NCBI GenBank assembly: GCA_021399445.1
Contig: JAJTUQ010000001.1
Coordinates: 2,294,001 to 2,358,000, forward strand
Direction: 5' to 3'
Source of the DNA: Xylogone sp. PMI_703
Lineage: Eukaryota; Ascomycota; Leotiomycetes
DNA length: 64,000 bases
Below are positions 33,921-45,657 of the stretch, piece after piece. Below the pieces are notes generated by a model that did no database searches, was not told where the DNA came from, and worked only from the letters and a program-made list of their open reading frames with translations. How positions within the stretch are numbered: position 1 is the stretch's first letter; every line of letters starts with the position of its first letter. Made by a program: the position numbers and the translations under genes.

Positions 33921-35864
33921 ATGGAGCCTTCAGACGACGTACTATGCAGCCTTAGTAACATCAAGAGACAGCTTTCATCTCCACTCTACCAAAGCTTTCT
34001 CGAAATTCAAGAATACAAATTTCTAAAGTCGAGATCGGATGACTGGATCTGCGATCTCGAGTGTCTGTATATCACCCCGGATGCTGGAAGAAAGCGACGT
34101 TACGGCAACGATGGAAATCTGTTCGAACTTGAACCACAGAGGAAGGTTCTTAGGAGATGTGAAATTAATCCTTTTAAACAGGGAGACTATATTGTAGTCT
34201 CTTGGGTGTGGCAAGGCGAAGACGGAGAAAGTGACAAGAAGACTTATATGGTTGAGTCAAGGCACGGAGACCGGCTGGAAGAATGTCAGGTGAGAGATGT
34301 TGTGATGGAGCGAGTAGTCAAGTATTCCCAGAATTTCCATTGTGCACCTTTTTGGATAGACCAAATTTGCATCAACCAGGGCGATAAAGAAGAATTGGAG
34401 GATGCTATGCAATCTATGGATCTTGTCTATAGGCTTAGTAGTAACTCCATTGCTATTATCAATAGACACATTGATAATGAAGAAGACTTGCGCCTTTTGA
34501 TAGATCTCATGGAGGGAAAGTGTATTGCCCAGGAAGAAGAACAAACCATAAATCTCCTTCACAAATTCGCCCGCGTCTTAAAGCTGATACACCGGCTCAC
34601 GACGGCGAGTTGGTTCAACCGGGCTTGGACTTTTCATGAAGACTATAAAGCTGGAGTCAAAATGACTCTTCTTATTTCGCATGACCCCGCTTTAGAACGT
34701 CTGAAGTTGAAGAGAAAGAGCATCTTTGGTGATATTTTTGGAGAACTTTGTGTGAATTCTGCAGACTTTCGTACGGAAGTCACCAGATTCTGCCAAGCCT
34801 ATCAGCGCACATTTAAATCGGACCAAGAAAATACTCAGATTTGCAAGGATATCGTTGAAATAGCTGGGAAATACGCCATTCGACTTCGCGAGAAAGACGA
34901 ATATGGGGATGATGTCATCCGAAAGCCAATGACGCCCACGATTCTCGCAGATATTGGCGCAAGAGGAATAACCAAACCTTTGGATCGACTAGCTATTGCG
35001 GCAAATTGCTGCGATTATGACACACGACTAGATACTAAGGAACTGGAAGATCACAAATTCAGTATTAGTTTGGCTATACTAGCACAGTATATTCTTAACG
35101 GGGAGATCATTGATAATAGCAGAGGGGATGACAGGTTACTTCAGCAGAACATTTTTAATTTTTTGAAGAATCAATGTTTAAAGAGCTTCATATCGCCTCT
35201 AACTAAAGAACTTACTTTTATAAAGAGCTGTCGCTTTCCTAAAGTAAGACTTGAGAAACGAGGCGTGGTGACATCCGGTCATCTTTGGAAGATCGGCAAG
35301 GCAATTAGATTGAAGCATAGAAGAGGGCTTCCCTGGGAAGATTCCACATATGGTGGCCTCCAAGGGCGTCAAAGGTCGCGCTTAAAGCATCTGGCATATG
35401 AACTTGAAACTGGAGTACATGGAGGAGTACATAGAACATGCTACAAAAAACTTGCAAAAGAGCTTTACTCATATCTAGAACAAGAAAAATGGCCCAGAAA
35501 CACTTTCTCCAAAGATTATAAATATTGGATGGCAAATGAGGCGTGTCATGCCATGGATGACCCAGGGAAGGTTCTGCGTCTGGGTTGCCTCGTTGATGGA
35601 TGCTCTACTAAACACAGTTCTTATAGCGGTATATTCATCTGTGATAGGGATGATCAAGAACTAACTCATATTTTCACGGCATGGAGGGGGCCAGATGATC
35701 CGGATACTATTCCTAAGCATGTCTCTATGGAGGTCGACTTGTTAGATACAAGAGGAAGGGGATTACCACGTTTAATAACCAAGAAATGGGTCAACGGGCT
35801 ATGCTTCACTACAGGAGAAAGCACAATGGAGGTTCTGTTTCCTTGGCCTAGATATTTTAGATAG
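33921..35864 (+). CDS. HET-domain (heterokaryon incompatibility) protein
   Basis: Single exon, 647 aa. The start is the first ATG (MEPSDDVLCS); the frame is open a little further upstream without an ATG. The three HET motifs are present: DYIVVSWVWQGEDG (about 90-102), FWIDQICINQGDKEE (144-158, then MQSMDLVYRLSSNSI) and WFNRAWTFHEDY (231-242). The C-terminal 400 residues have no recognised domain. HET proteins trigger localised cell death after fusion of unlike hyphae; many partner with NLRs. The gene ends 468 bp from the end of the NACHT-WD40 locus, tail to tail. No stop or frameshift is seen, so it looks functional. Confidence 0.93.
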   Translation: MEPSDDVLCSLSNIKRQLSSPLYQSFLEIQEYKFLKSRSDDWICDLECLYITPDAGRKRRYGNDGNLFELEPQRKVLRRCEINPFKQGDYIVVSWVWQGEDGESDKKTYMVESRHGDRLEECQVRDVVMERVVKYSQNFHCAPFWIDQICINQGDKEELEDAMQSMDLVYRLSSNSIAIINRHIDNEEDLRLLIDLMEGKCIAQEEEQTINLLHKFARVLKLIHRLTTASWFNRAWTFHEDYKAGVKMTLLISHDPALERLKLKRKSIFGDIFGELCVNSADFRTEVTRFCQAYQRTFKSDQENTQICKDIVEIAGKYAIRLREKDEYGDDVIRKPMTPTILADIGARGITKPLDRLAIAANCCDYDTRLDTKELEDHKFSISLAILAQYILNGEIIDNSRGDDRLLQQNIFNFLKNQCLKSFISPLTKELTFIKSCRFPKVRLEKRGVVTSGHLWKIGKAIRLKHRRGLPWEDSTYGGLQGRQRSRLKHLAYELETGVHGGVHRTCYKKLAKELYSYLEQEKWPRNTFSKDYKYWMANEACHAMDDPGKVLRLGCLVDGCSTKHSSYSGIFICDRDDQELTHIFTAWRGPDDPDTIPKHVSMEVDLLDTRGRGLPRLITKKWVNGLCFTTGESTMEVLFPWPRYFR

Positions 35865-36332
35865 GATCTTTTGTAGTATATCTGTGGTGGTAGATGACCT
35901 GGGAGGAAAATGACAGAAAGGTTATTAATACTACAGACTAATTAGGGGCGTTCAACTATAACTAGCAAGCTGCTTGACTTTGCGGTAGCGTGTAGACATA
36001 GCAGATAATTATCATGACTCAATTCAATCTTAAGTTACTGTGCTTGATATTTAATAATAAAGAATGAAACAGTACTTATACGCTGATATTTAAATGCCTT
36101 AGCCCCTGTATCTAAGAGTCAAATGTAACTTTCTTTAAGTGACCAGTGAATATGACTTTATATTGAAATTTAATTACTACATGCCATACAGTCTATTTCC
36201 TAGGAGTGAAATTCGATATCGTGTAACACTGGCCATTCGAAGTAGAATTGTGGAGCAGAATAATAATAATGAAATTTTTAGATGCTTCTATAATGAATAA
36301 GACTTCGAGCTTGGAAAACACTATAAAAATAA
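35865..36332. other. Convergent intergenic region between HET and NLR genes
   Basis: AT-rich, presumed 3' UTRs of both genes. No gene seen. Confidence 0.4.
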
Positions 36333-37592
36333 CTATTCATATGTAGCTGCTCTTGAAACTTTCCAGCAGTCAACTTTGAATTCGTAAATCAATATCTTTC
36401 TGGATGTAGTACTGATAATGATTTTATTTCCAGAAATAGCCCAGTTCACTGGCCGATACTCTGCAGGTAACCACAATAAGTTCTCCGAATCATATGCTAT
36501 CCACGCCCTGTTCCGACTTAAAGAAACACCTCGATATCGAGCACTATCGAGATCCACTATGGCTGGCGTCGTGTTCGAAAGTAATACGTTGATATCAATT
36601 GTACCCAACTGAGTGCGGAGATATGAGCCGGTGATATCAAGCGATATGCCAATGTCCTGGTTAATTCTGAATGATTGTAAACACATGGCACTATTGGTGT
36701 CCCATATCCTAACTATATAATGTGGTGGATGCGCTAGTGCGAAGCGTGATATAAGGCGTGTCGAGTCTCGAGAAAAGAAAACTCTACCTTTAAGGCTGAA
36801 ACCATTGTCTTTTTTAAAAGTATTTAAGCACTTGCCATGATTCGTATCCCAGATTTTGATTGTGTAATCCGACGACACAGATGCTAGTCTTTTTGAGTCA
36901 TGCGAGATAACTACTTGTTCAACTGAGTCATCATGACCTTGGAAAGTTTGTAAGCATTAGCCGCTACTTGTGTCCCAGACTTTGATTGTTTTATCCTTTG
37001 AGGCTGATGCAAGCAGGGCTGAGTCGTGGGAGAAAATGATAGAGTTGACGTACATGTTGTGACCACCAAACTCTTGTAGCTGTCGCGTCTCGATATCATA
37101 AACTCCAATTTTATTTTCGTATCTGAATGCAAGGTGCGTAAAGTTGTACAACGGGATTACTGAGGAACGCATTGGAATTTTAAAAGTTTGCAGGCATTTT
37201 CCATCATGTAAGTCCCATACCTCAACAACATCATCGTACTTTGATGCCAGTCGCGTTAAATCGTGCGAAAAGAAAGGTCGGTGCATCCATACAGAAACTT
37301 TTAGTGTGTGCAAGCACTGCCCACTTTTCGCACACCAGATTTTGACTATGTTACCTGACCTTGACGCAAACCGTTTAGAGTCGTGTGAGGAAACAAGAGA
37401 CTCAGCTTCATCCTTATGACCTTCGAAGACCTGCGGGTGTGCATCGTGACTTACATCCCAGATTCTGATTGCGTGATCCCTCGAGTGTCCTATTGTCAGT
37501 CGTGTTGAGTCATGGGAGAAAACAGGAGATCTCGTGATATGGTCACTGTGGTGGTCTTCTATTGTCTGTACGCATATGCTAGTATTTACGTC
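36333..37592 (-). pseudogene. Tail of the NLR beyond two in-frame stops (second WD40 propeller)
   Basis: The frame of the NLR continues without a frameshift for 419 more codons past the TAG at 37593-37595, interrupted only by a TAA at 36957-36959. The sequence encodes about seven more WD40-like blades (for example VVEVWDLHDGKCLQTF, KTIKVWDTSSG, YTIKIWDTNHGKCLNTF). It ends with the C terminus usual for fungal NACHT-WD proteins (SENLLWLPAEYRPVNWAISG then KILIYEF). Both stops are one transition away from sense codons (TGG to TAG; CAA to TAA). Either it is recently dead, or stop readthrough or a sequencing error must be considered. Confidence 0.8.
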
Positions 37593-40500
37593 CTAGGCTT
37601 TGATTACTGGTATATCCGTTGTTTCTATGAATGTCGCGAATCGTACCGAATCGGGCGAAAACACTGCGCTGTACCCTGGAGTCTCAAGTGTCTGCAAACA
37701 CTCGCCGCTTTCTACATCCCAAATCCTGGCCGTTCCGTCGTCTGATGTTGACGCTAGCCATTTTGAGTCGTGTGAGAAAACAACAAAATTGACTGAATCA
37801 GTGCGGTTATCATACATCCGTAGACATTTACCACTACTTGCGTCCCAGACCTTGACTGTTTTATCTCGTGAACTTGAGGCAAGCTGGGTAGAGTCGTGTG
37901 AAAATATGATTGATTTGACCGCATCGTCATGTCCTTCAAGTGTTTGAAGACATTTGCCACTATTCGTATCAAAGATTCTGATCTTTTCTATATCTGATAT
38001 TGATGCAAATTGTGCCAAATCATGGGAAAAAGCTATGGACCTGTCGTCATAGTATGATGCGTAACCATATACTAACACTTCCGGCTCTTTTACTTCCAGG
38101 ACACCTTGACTATGAAAAGCCAGCAAGCACACACCGCTATTGGTGTCCCAGATCCTGACTGTCTTGCTCGACATTGACGCAAGCCGCGTGGAATTATCGG
38201 AAAACACCACTAACTCAACCGCACGATCATGGCCTTCGAGCGTTCGTAAACATCTGCCATTTTCCAAATCCCAGACTTTAACTTTTTTATCTGTGGAGCC
38301 TGACGCAAGTTTTGTGCCATCTTGGGAAATGACAATAGACCGGACCGAATAATTGTGGCCATTAAGGGTCTGTAAGCAGGTACCGCTAGTGACATCCCAG
38401 ATTCTAATTGTCGCGTCACACGAAGCTGACGCAAGTTTCGTTGAATCATAAAACACGACAGACCAGATCGTATCAGTGTGGCCTTCGAGCGTCTGCAAGC
38501 AAGCATCCCACTGATCCCTGATACCTGGTAGTATTGTGATCCACTTTGGCTCTTCCTCCCTGAACAGGCCTTTGACTAGACTGTTGACAGGGCTAAACAA
38601 CAGTGCGGACGAATATAGCTGAAGTGGGTAATCCTCTATTATCTGCTTGTAATACATAATGAATCGGCGTGTGTCTCGAATCAGCTCAAGTAACTGAGGC
38701 GCATTTGCTCTCTTCGAAAGTTGCATTAGAATAGTGAATATAAAGGCATTGCTGGGCTAAAAATACCTGTATCAAATCTCCCAGTTTTGTTACTGAAAGT
38801 ACCCCCTTTGACATGCTTCTGCAAAGGCTGAGAGCCTCAAGCCAGTATATGAACCTTCTCTGTAAGAATTCGTGGACAATACCATTGTCCCGAAGACCGT
38901 CCTCAAGTTTCCCACTCCCATCAAGGTAATCAAATAGGTGGTCAACCCAATAGACACATGAATATCGTATTGTATCTAAAGGGTCTGGATTTGGCGGGAT
39001 AGCCTGCTCAATAGAGCATCCTAATGCCCGCAGACCATAGATGTCCCGCTTTAGAACTTTAGACATAGCTTCCAATGATCTTGAGAAAATTGCACAATGA
39101 GCTTCTCTTATTCCAAAAGGGAATATATCATTAGATCCCTTTCCTAATAGATAGTCTTTTGCGGACTGATGCACAAAATATATGGTGCCTTTTCGAAGAG
39201 TAAGGAATGAGCCACAAGAATTGACTATCTTTTCTAGTAACTCTGAATTATTGGATTCTCCTTTAAGTTTTTCAATGAGAGAAGCTAACTCTCTTACTGT
39301 GATAGGCCTGAATATAACTGAAATTGTAGCAAGTATCTGCTTGTAAAGTTTAGCGGATATTGCATTACATATATGCTTCATCATTCGCGCGTATAGAGCA
39401 TCAAGCCCAGGTGGAGATTCATTTAGTACCTCAATAGCTTCCCATTGCTCAGCGCTTTCAAGATTTTGGCAGACTAAGGCCACCCTGAGGAAAGTACTGT
39501 TCGCATTTGCTTTCAGATGAGCGGACACGGTTTGTTGTGTTTTATCGTCATATCCTTTTTGTTGCTTAAGTTGTAACAACTTATGCTCAATATATTTTCT
39601 TAGAGCCACGGAAACAGACTCTGCGTTCAATTCAAGACGTAATTGCACATTAGATTTAGCCAGTCTCAAACCTTCTTCAATGCCAGGCCAGTTACGGCTA
39701 GAAACGATCCACTTGGCATGAGAGGATGGGCACGACTCTTCAGCGATGAAACCTAACAATTGTGGTAGGCCTGTCACGCATTCGTCAAGTGCATCAATAA
39801 TTAGACAAATATTCTTCAAGCTCGGGTCTCGTAGAATGCTTTTTAAGACGTCAGTTATGGCAATCCAGGCATTTACATCCTCGAAAAGAGCTTTGCCTGA
39901 GTCATTGTACTTCTTCTGTATATGCGAAACAAGTGAAGGCCGTTGTTTGACAAGCAAGTACACTAGCCCTCGTAGCACAGCCGTAGCACTATTAAGTCGG
40001 GTATCTGTAGCCTGACAGAAAAAGTATGATAAAGAGTCCACCTGAGATTTCGACTTATTCAGCTCATTAACAATGCCACAAAGTAGCATTGTCTTCCCTT
40101 TGCCAGGATCACCCCTAATCCACAGTAGTTGGCCTTGTGTGCGGGTGCACCATTGTTGAAACTCAGAGTTTTCAAGGATCCAGCAATATGAATCTTGCAA
40201 CAGGCCGCCCTTCGTATCCTCAATGCGAGCTTTATCATCTTGAGGATCAGTCAGTCGTAAGTGTTGTATACATTCATAATCCTTCGCGTTTATTTGAAGT
40301 GAGATATGTTGCTCCAAAGCTCGATAGATATCTTGGAGTAGTCTCAATCCTTGCTCTGTTACAGCTCTGAGAAGATGATCTAGCTGATTGACAATTTTCT
40401 GAGTAGTGTATGTGTTTAAATCCTGCCGGAGGGCATTCTCCGCAACTTCAACGCTCCGCAAGGACCCATCCCAGTCATCCAGCTTGACTGTATCACGTAG

Positions 40501-41453
40501 AAATGCAGCGAATCGGTTTCGATAACAAGAACAAACACTCTTCATCAAGTATAGCAGCAGTGCTTGATAGAGACTGACGATTCGCTTCTCAAGTTCACTT
40601 TGGATCTGAGCAAATGTCTCTAGATCAACAGTATTCTCCTTCAGCAGGATTATCGAGAGTTGACAATACCAGTCCATTCTAGAGATGACGTAAATGATGC
40701 CATCGCGATTTGCCTTCGTTTCAGCAACCGGGTTGAAGAACATCTTGGACTTTAATATAATCCCTACAATTGAACGAATTAACTTACTTGCATAACAAAA
40801 CAAACACCGGCCCAGGGTAAGGCAGCTTGTGGTATCGCTCCAAGAGCAGTGCCAACCCCCGCCTTCAGGGAAAGAAAGCCTTGAAGGAAGATGCCAGCGG
40901 TCCGCTTCATCTCACTCTCCCGTTCGGTCTTTTTGAGACTAGTTTGGACAAGTTGCTCCATCTGAGACCATCTCTTAACTTTGTCTATCTGTTCAATCGA
41001 ATTCTCATCCCGCTGCAATTGTTCTAAGTCCGAATCACTTGTTTTAAGCTCTTGGGATAAAAGCCTCTCATATGCGTCGACAAGCTTAGACTCCTCCTGC
41101 TTAATATCGTCGTATGCTTTATTCCAAAGTCGTTCTGAGATGTTTAGCGGAGAAGATGAGGCGCCAACTTGACTAGATATCGTAGTTTGCGAAGTAGTAG
41201 GAAGGGGGGGGACTGGCGATTGTAGCAGCTGAGAACCATGCACAGAAGGCTCAGTATCGCCGTTGAGAGAAGCGATACTGGCATCAGCTTGAGATGTATG
41301 GACGTAGGTAGCATCAGTCAAAGGAGGTTTACTGATGGTTGTTGATTGTGAGACTGATGAGGCAGAATCTGAACTTGCGCCATACTCTCTCTCTGGCTTC
41401 TTAGAGTCTTTCAGTTTGCGACTTCTCAATTTAGAGAGGAAATTTGGAGCCAT
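37593..41453 (-). CDS. NACHT-WD40 NLR (STAND) protein, C-terminally truncated
   Basis: Three exons: 40788-41453, 38767-40743, 37593-38711; introns of 44 and 55 bp; 1253 aa. ATG 41453 has the better context; 41477 is the alternative. Order: Ser/Thr-rich leader; N-terminal domain resembling the NACHT-NTPase N-terminal (NWD2-like) family across the first splice (SLKAGVGTALGAIPQAALPW); NACHT with P-loop GDPGKGKT (about 433-440) and Walker B CLIIDALDEC (about 535-544); a helical region ending in SPVNSLVKGLFREEEPKWI; then WD40 blades from about 952 (TIRIWDV, KVKVWDL, TVKVWDA, TARIWDV). The TAG stop falls in the seventh blade, where WD40 proteins usually have Trp. Fungal NLRs sense non-self and trigger cell death. 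The truncated product might still fold as one propeller. Confidence 0.87.
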
Positions 41454-41477
41454 TTTTTGAGAGGGCCATGGAAACAA

Positions 41478-42242
41478 TGATCACTTGAGTAATTTCTCAA
41501 TATACTTAGGACTGAACTAATGGTTATCACAGCTGAAGAAGCCCTACGAGCGACGATGGCTTCAGCCACCAATCGAGGGTCTATGACTGTGTAAATGGTA
41601 CCACATCCAGTGCACCATAGCTAAATGAGGATACTTGATGATTGTGGAAGAGCACTGAGAGGAATGCGCAAGATGCTTTTGACTCCCACTTAGACAGAGA
41701 ATATCAGTGGGCCTGCTCTTACAGCGCCGGCATTATTATTAGGCTATAGACGATAGACGATCACGGGAAGACAACCAACGTGTAGGGCAATGCTCTATAA
41801 CTGAGGTTATCTGCATAGCCAAGATATTGATGGCCTGCCCTGCTGTAGAGAAGGGGAATCCATTAAACAAACGTTTCCTCTACGTGTGAGGCTCCCAACG
41901 AACAGGATCGAATCGTATTTTGGTAGATCCGAATCCGGTTCGAGAAATCGGATTTGAATCAGTTGGAAATCCGAAGGTGTGGCTACACAAGGCAAACAGC
42001 GATTCAACCTTCATAATACCCTCTGGCGACAATTTTGTATCAACTTCCTTTCTAGGTTATGCCCAGATAGCTTTAGAATAATGCACAATCATAACCTATG
42101 CAAATTTACATACTTGTGCCTCCTCGTATCATAATATTTTTATATTCAATATTTTATCTTTCTATGAGTGTATCATTTCTTGGTATATATATTATTGGAA
42201 ATTCAAATTTCTCTCATGCGGGCCAACTTTAACTCATGGCCT
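41478..42242. other. Intergenic, no gene seen
   Basis: Promoter side of the NLR and 3' side of the transporter. A minus frame at 41,807-42,007 has no recognisable family. Confidence 0.4.
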
Positions 42243-43826
42243 TCAACTAATTTTCTTTTCTATATCTGTCGTAATGACTTGTCCTGCTGGCTGCGTTGTA
42301 ATTGTAACATTAACCGATTCCTGTGCCTCTTCAGTCATATTATCAGAAGAAACTAGCGCTCTCTGGCTATCTCTCTTTCTTATAACTCGTCGTAACTCCA
42401 ATAAAAATACGCTGGCAAGTGTATAGGATATACCTGTAAAGATTTGAGGATAGAGATACTCATTACTCATTAACGGCCGTCGCAGTTTAAGAGCTATGAC
42501 CTCAGTGACTTAAAGTACTATTAGTTGGGTATAGAACTGACCAGAGAAGTGGTACATACATAATGTTGGTGCTGTAATTATAATCCAATAGATTGATAGC
42601 ATCGAAGGCACTTCAGGGACACCTACTACATTAACGGCGATCGGTGCAACGGTCTGGTATTTGTTAGCTTGTTACAAACTCTCGACAGAAGATCACTAGA
42701 AGTTACCATCCAGAAAACTCCAAAAATCGTGCCTACAAGGATCGAAAAGAAGATAGTGACAGCATATGTCTTAGTAGGTATCCATATTGCAAAACTAGCC
42801 AGTCCTCCCAATAGTGTTAGGCTCCCAGCTACTTCTATTCTCCCGAACTTATCACTGATCAATCCAACAGCTGGTCTTCCGATAGCAGTACCCAGGTTCA
42901 AGAAGGCTGAGATATCCCCTGCCTGAGTCTTTGTCAAGTTGATAGAAGATGCAAAATCCGACAGAGAATAGAGCAACGTCATGTAGCCAAACATAGTAAC
43001 AAATCCCCAGGCCAAGAATAACCATACATCGTAGCGCACCAGAAGCTTGGTATCAAACCCCAATTGTGGTGGCTTAATTTTGTCATTTCTGTTCCGTAGC
43101 AATGCAACAGCGAGTAAGTTCATGGCCCCGCAAATGAAAGCCGTGATCCTAAAAGCCCAAGCAAGAGACACATTATGCACGATTGATGTTATTCCAAATG
43201 AAAATATCAGCCCACCAATTCCAGAACCAGCGGATCCAATCCCCGTTGCAAGACTGCGTTTCTTGGAGAACCACTGCGAAAGGATGGGGGTTGCGGGAAC
43301 AAAGATGAAGCCTGACCCAATGCCTGCAAGTATCCCTTGTGTGATATATAATTGCCAGATGCGACGTACAAAGGAGGCACAAATAAAGCCCAATGTCTGA
43401 AGAGATATTCCAAAAAGCATAGTGGCTCGCATTCCGAGCTGACGAGCGGTGACAGTTGCTATAGGTGCCACGGCGAACGCCAACGCGAATTGGAAGCCAC
43501 CGATAAAGGCATAATCAATAGATGTGGCTTCAGGGAAAACATTGTTGCTAAGGTAGTATGCTAAGTAGACACCGTATGACTGGAACGCAAAGTATATATT
43601 AGTTTCTCAGTAGTTATTCATGTATAGTGTAATTTACAGCAGTCTGGCCCCAGGTGAAGCCATTGACGAGAAATATCCCAAAAACTTGAACCCAACCGTA
43701 GCCTCCATCCGGAATCTCTAAGTCTCGGTCATCTAAAGTTGTTGGCAGGCTATTAGGTGCGGGGTTTGGCTGTTCCGAGGTGTAAGGTACGGGCTCGGTA
43801 TCCCCGCCTTTTGACTTGAACCACAT
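42243..43826 (-). CDS. Monocarboxylate transporter-like MFS protein (MCH type)
   Basis: Four exons: 43638-43826, 42707-43579, 42560-42653, 42243-42508; introns of 58, 53 and 51 bp with CTAAC or CTAAT branch sites; 473 aa. The N terminus has the MCT/Mch entry motif PDGGYGWVQVFGIFLVNGFTWGQ. Exon joins give SYGVYLAYYL, then FWM-TVAPIAVNVVGVPEVPSML, then PTLF-TEVIALKLRRPL, all matching the family pattern. Twelve hydrophobic segments are apparent, with a short hydrophilic C-terminal tail. Yeast Mch proteins are orphans apart from riboflavin (Mch5), so the substrate is unknown. Plasma-membrane localisation is likely. Confidence 0.87.
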
Positions 43827-45058
43827 TGCTCAATGGTAGAAAATTGAAACTTCAGCATGTAGGAGTTCTTGAAAATTGAACTACCATTCCATTTCAATGT
43901 TTTGGGGAAACGATATAAAGTAGAGAACTAAAATGAATGAAGAAAAAAAAGTGTAATTTTAACCTGAAAAATTAAACGTGGTATTAGAGCCGGCCAAACG
44001 GCCAAGGCCCTTAACATACAGTAATAGTCAATGATGGGCTAAGTGGAGTCAAATGATGACGCCGTCTTAACCGGGACGCTATTACCTGCTTGTAGCTCTT
44101 ACTGTGAGGGTTGGTGGGTTGCTTGACCTATTTAGGGAGGAGGGCTAAAATTCCCCGATATCGCTCTCTTGGGTTGCACTTATAGTCGGTCTGGAATAAT
44201 CGTCTATGTGGTGTGTATAATAGTAGCTATATTCTACCTTTGACAACTTCTGTACTAATTAATGCGCTGTTTTCGTACTAGCTCCTTGCAGCCGGGGCTC
44301 GGAGACTTCATTTTTTGGAGCCAGTAACCTCAAAGAGCACTTTGTAAAGAGTCCGGATCTAGAACTGCGGCTACGCTAACGCCTTCTCTGCAAGTCGAGA
44401 TATGACTTTCCTCTCACAGGACGCCAGTTGCCACTTACGGCCGTAATGATGCTTCGTATCTGAGAACATTATTAACGCCTTAACGATGAAAATAAGAAGC
44501 CTAAGGTATGTATTAATATGGTCTCATTTGCCCGTCCAATGAAATAAAGCCTCGAGTCGCCAGATGTCACGCTTTTCAAATGACTTATTTCATCAACAGA
44601 GTACAACACATTGGCAAACAGCATATAGTCGGCTCAAATATCCATAAACGTTATAGTATGAGCCCTAGAGATGTAGCTGCCACAATATCTAGGTAGTTCT
44701 TTTCTGCCAGTATTAATCGATCGATAAACTCAGTAAAAGTGTAAAATTTATCGCTATAAAATGAATGCATATGAGTTAAATCTAAAAATAAGACGTGAAT
44801 ATGAACTAGTCAAGTCATTTAGTGGAGCAGTAAAACATGGCCTAGAGAAGAGAACATCTCCCATTCCTAGTTTCCCAGCTTTCTCACCAGCCTCCACATC
44901 CGTAACCTTCCATCAATACTGATGCTATACTGTTTATCTACATCTTGTTTATGCGTCTTAGATGTTCCGCCGAATGTCGATTATCCGGTTCTTGCCCTCC
45001 ATGTAATTGGTGGTAAGGGGATATGACTATCTCTTCCTGATATTCTCCTTCCCGTGTG
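43827..45058. other. Intergenic, no gene seen
   Basis: AT-rich sequence upstream of the transporter and downstream of the repeat membrane protein. Nothing recognisable. Confidence 0.4.
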
Positions 45059-45657
45059 CTAGTTATCTGGACTTTCCCTCGGAGCGTGGCTATCTCTTGG
45101 AATATGACTATCCCGTGGTGTATGGCTATCCCTTGGAGCGTGACGGTCCCTGGCTAATTTCTTCTTCGGGTATCCATCATCCGAGCTCGCTCTGGGTGGT
45201 ACGGGAGCATGGCTGTCCCCCCTTAGCTTTTCATTATCCATATGCCAACTCCTTTTATCTGTGGGCTGCTTTAGAATAAATTTTGAGGTATCTAGGTGGG
45301 GAACTAGTTACCAGTATGCCAGTTTCGTTTATCTAAAGCAAGGTCATCCGGACTGTCATTGATTTGTAGAGTACCGCCAATGACGTGGCTCCTAGGAATA
45401 TCTTCTTCTGCTGAAGATAGCTGGGCTGGTGTCGTCACTTGCCATGACTTTGGTGATATATTGGATAATGACGGAGACAGTGAGCAATCATGCCAAGATA
45501 CTGGGAAGAGGAAGCGGCCAAGGGAAATAAGCCCCACAAGGCATAATGTGAATAATCCAACCCTGAAAGCAAATGATGATCGTAGTGTAGTATTTGTAGA
45601 TCTAGTTGGAGGTGAGTGGGAGATAGGTACTGGAAGGGTCTTCTCAGGAGAAGCCAT
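45059..45657 (-). CDS. Hypothetical single-pass membrane protein with RDSHxP repeats
   Basis: Two exons: 45312-45657 and 45059-45258; intron of 53 bp (GTAACT...CCACAG); 181 aa. A short Pro/Ser/Thr-rich N terminus is followed by one membrane segment (about 30-53, FRVGLFTLCLVGLISLGRF), giving a type II topology by inspection. The C-terminal part has a DKRNWH/DKRSWH duplication straddling the splice, then five imperfect six-residue repeats (RDRHAP, RDSHTP, RDSHIP, RDSHAP, RESPDN) encoded by 18-bp tandem DNA repeats. The His/Asp-rich array might bind metal, but that is only a guess. No known family. Repeat number probably varies between strains. Confidence 0.6.

Noticed and set aside
42626..43483. 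Transporter starting at the internal methionine of the longest single frame
   Set aside because: An upstream exon supplies the conserved PDGGYGWVQV entry motif and the first helix in phase.
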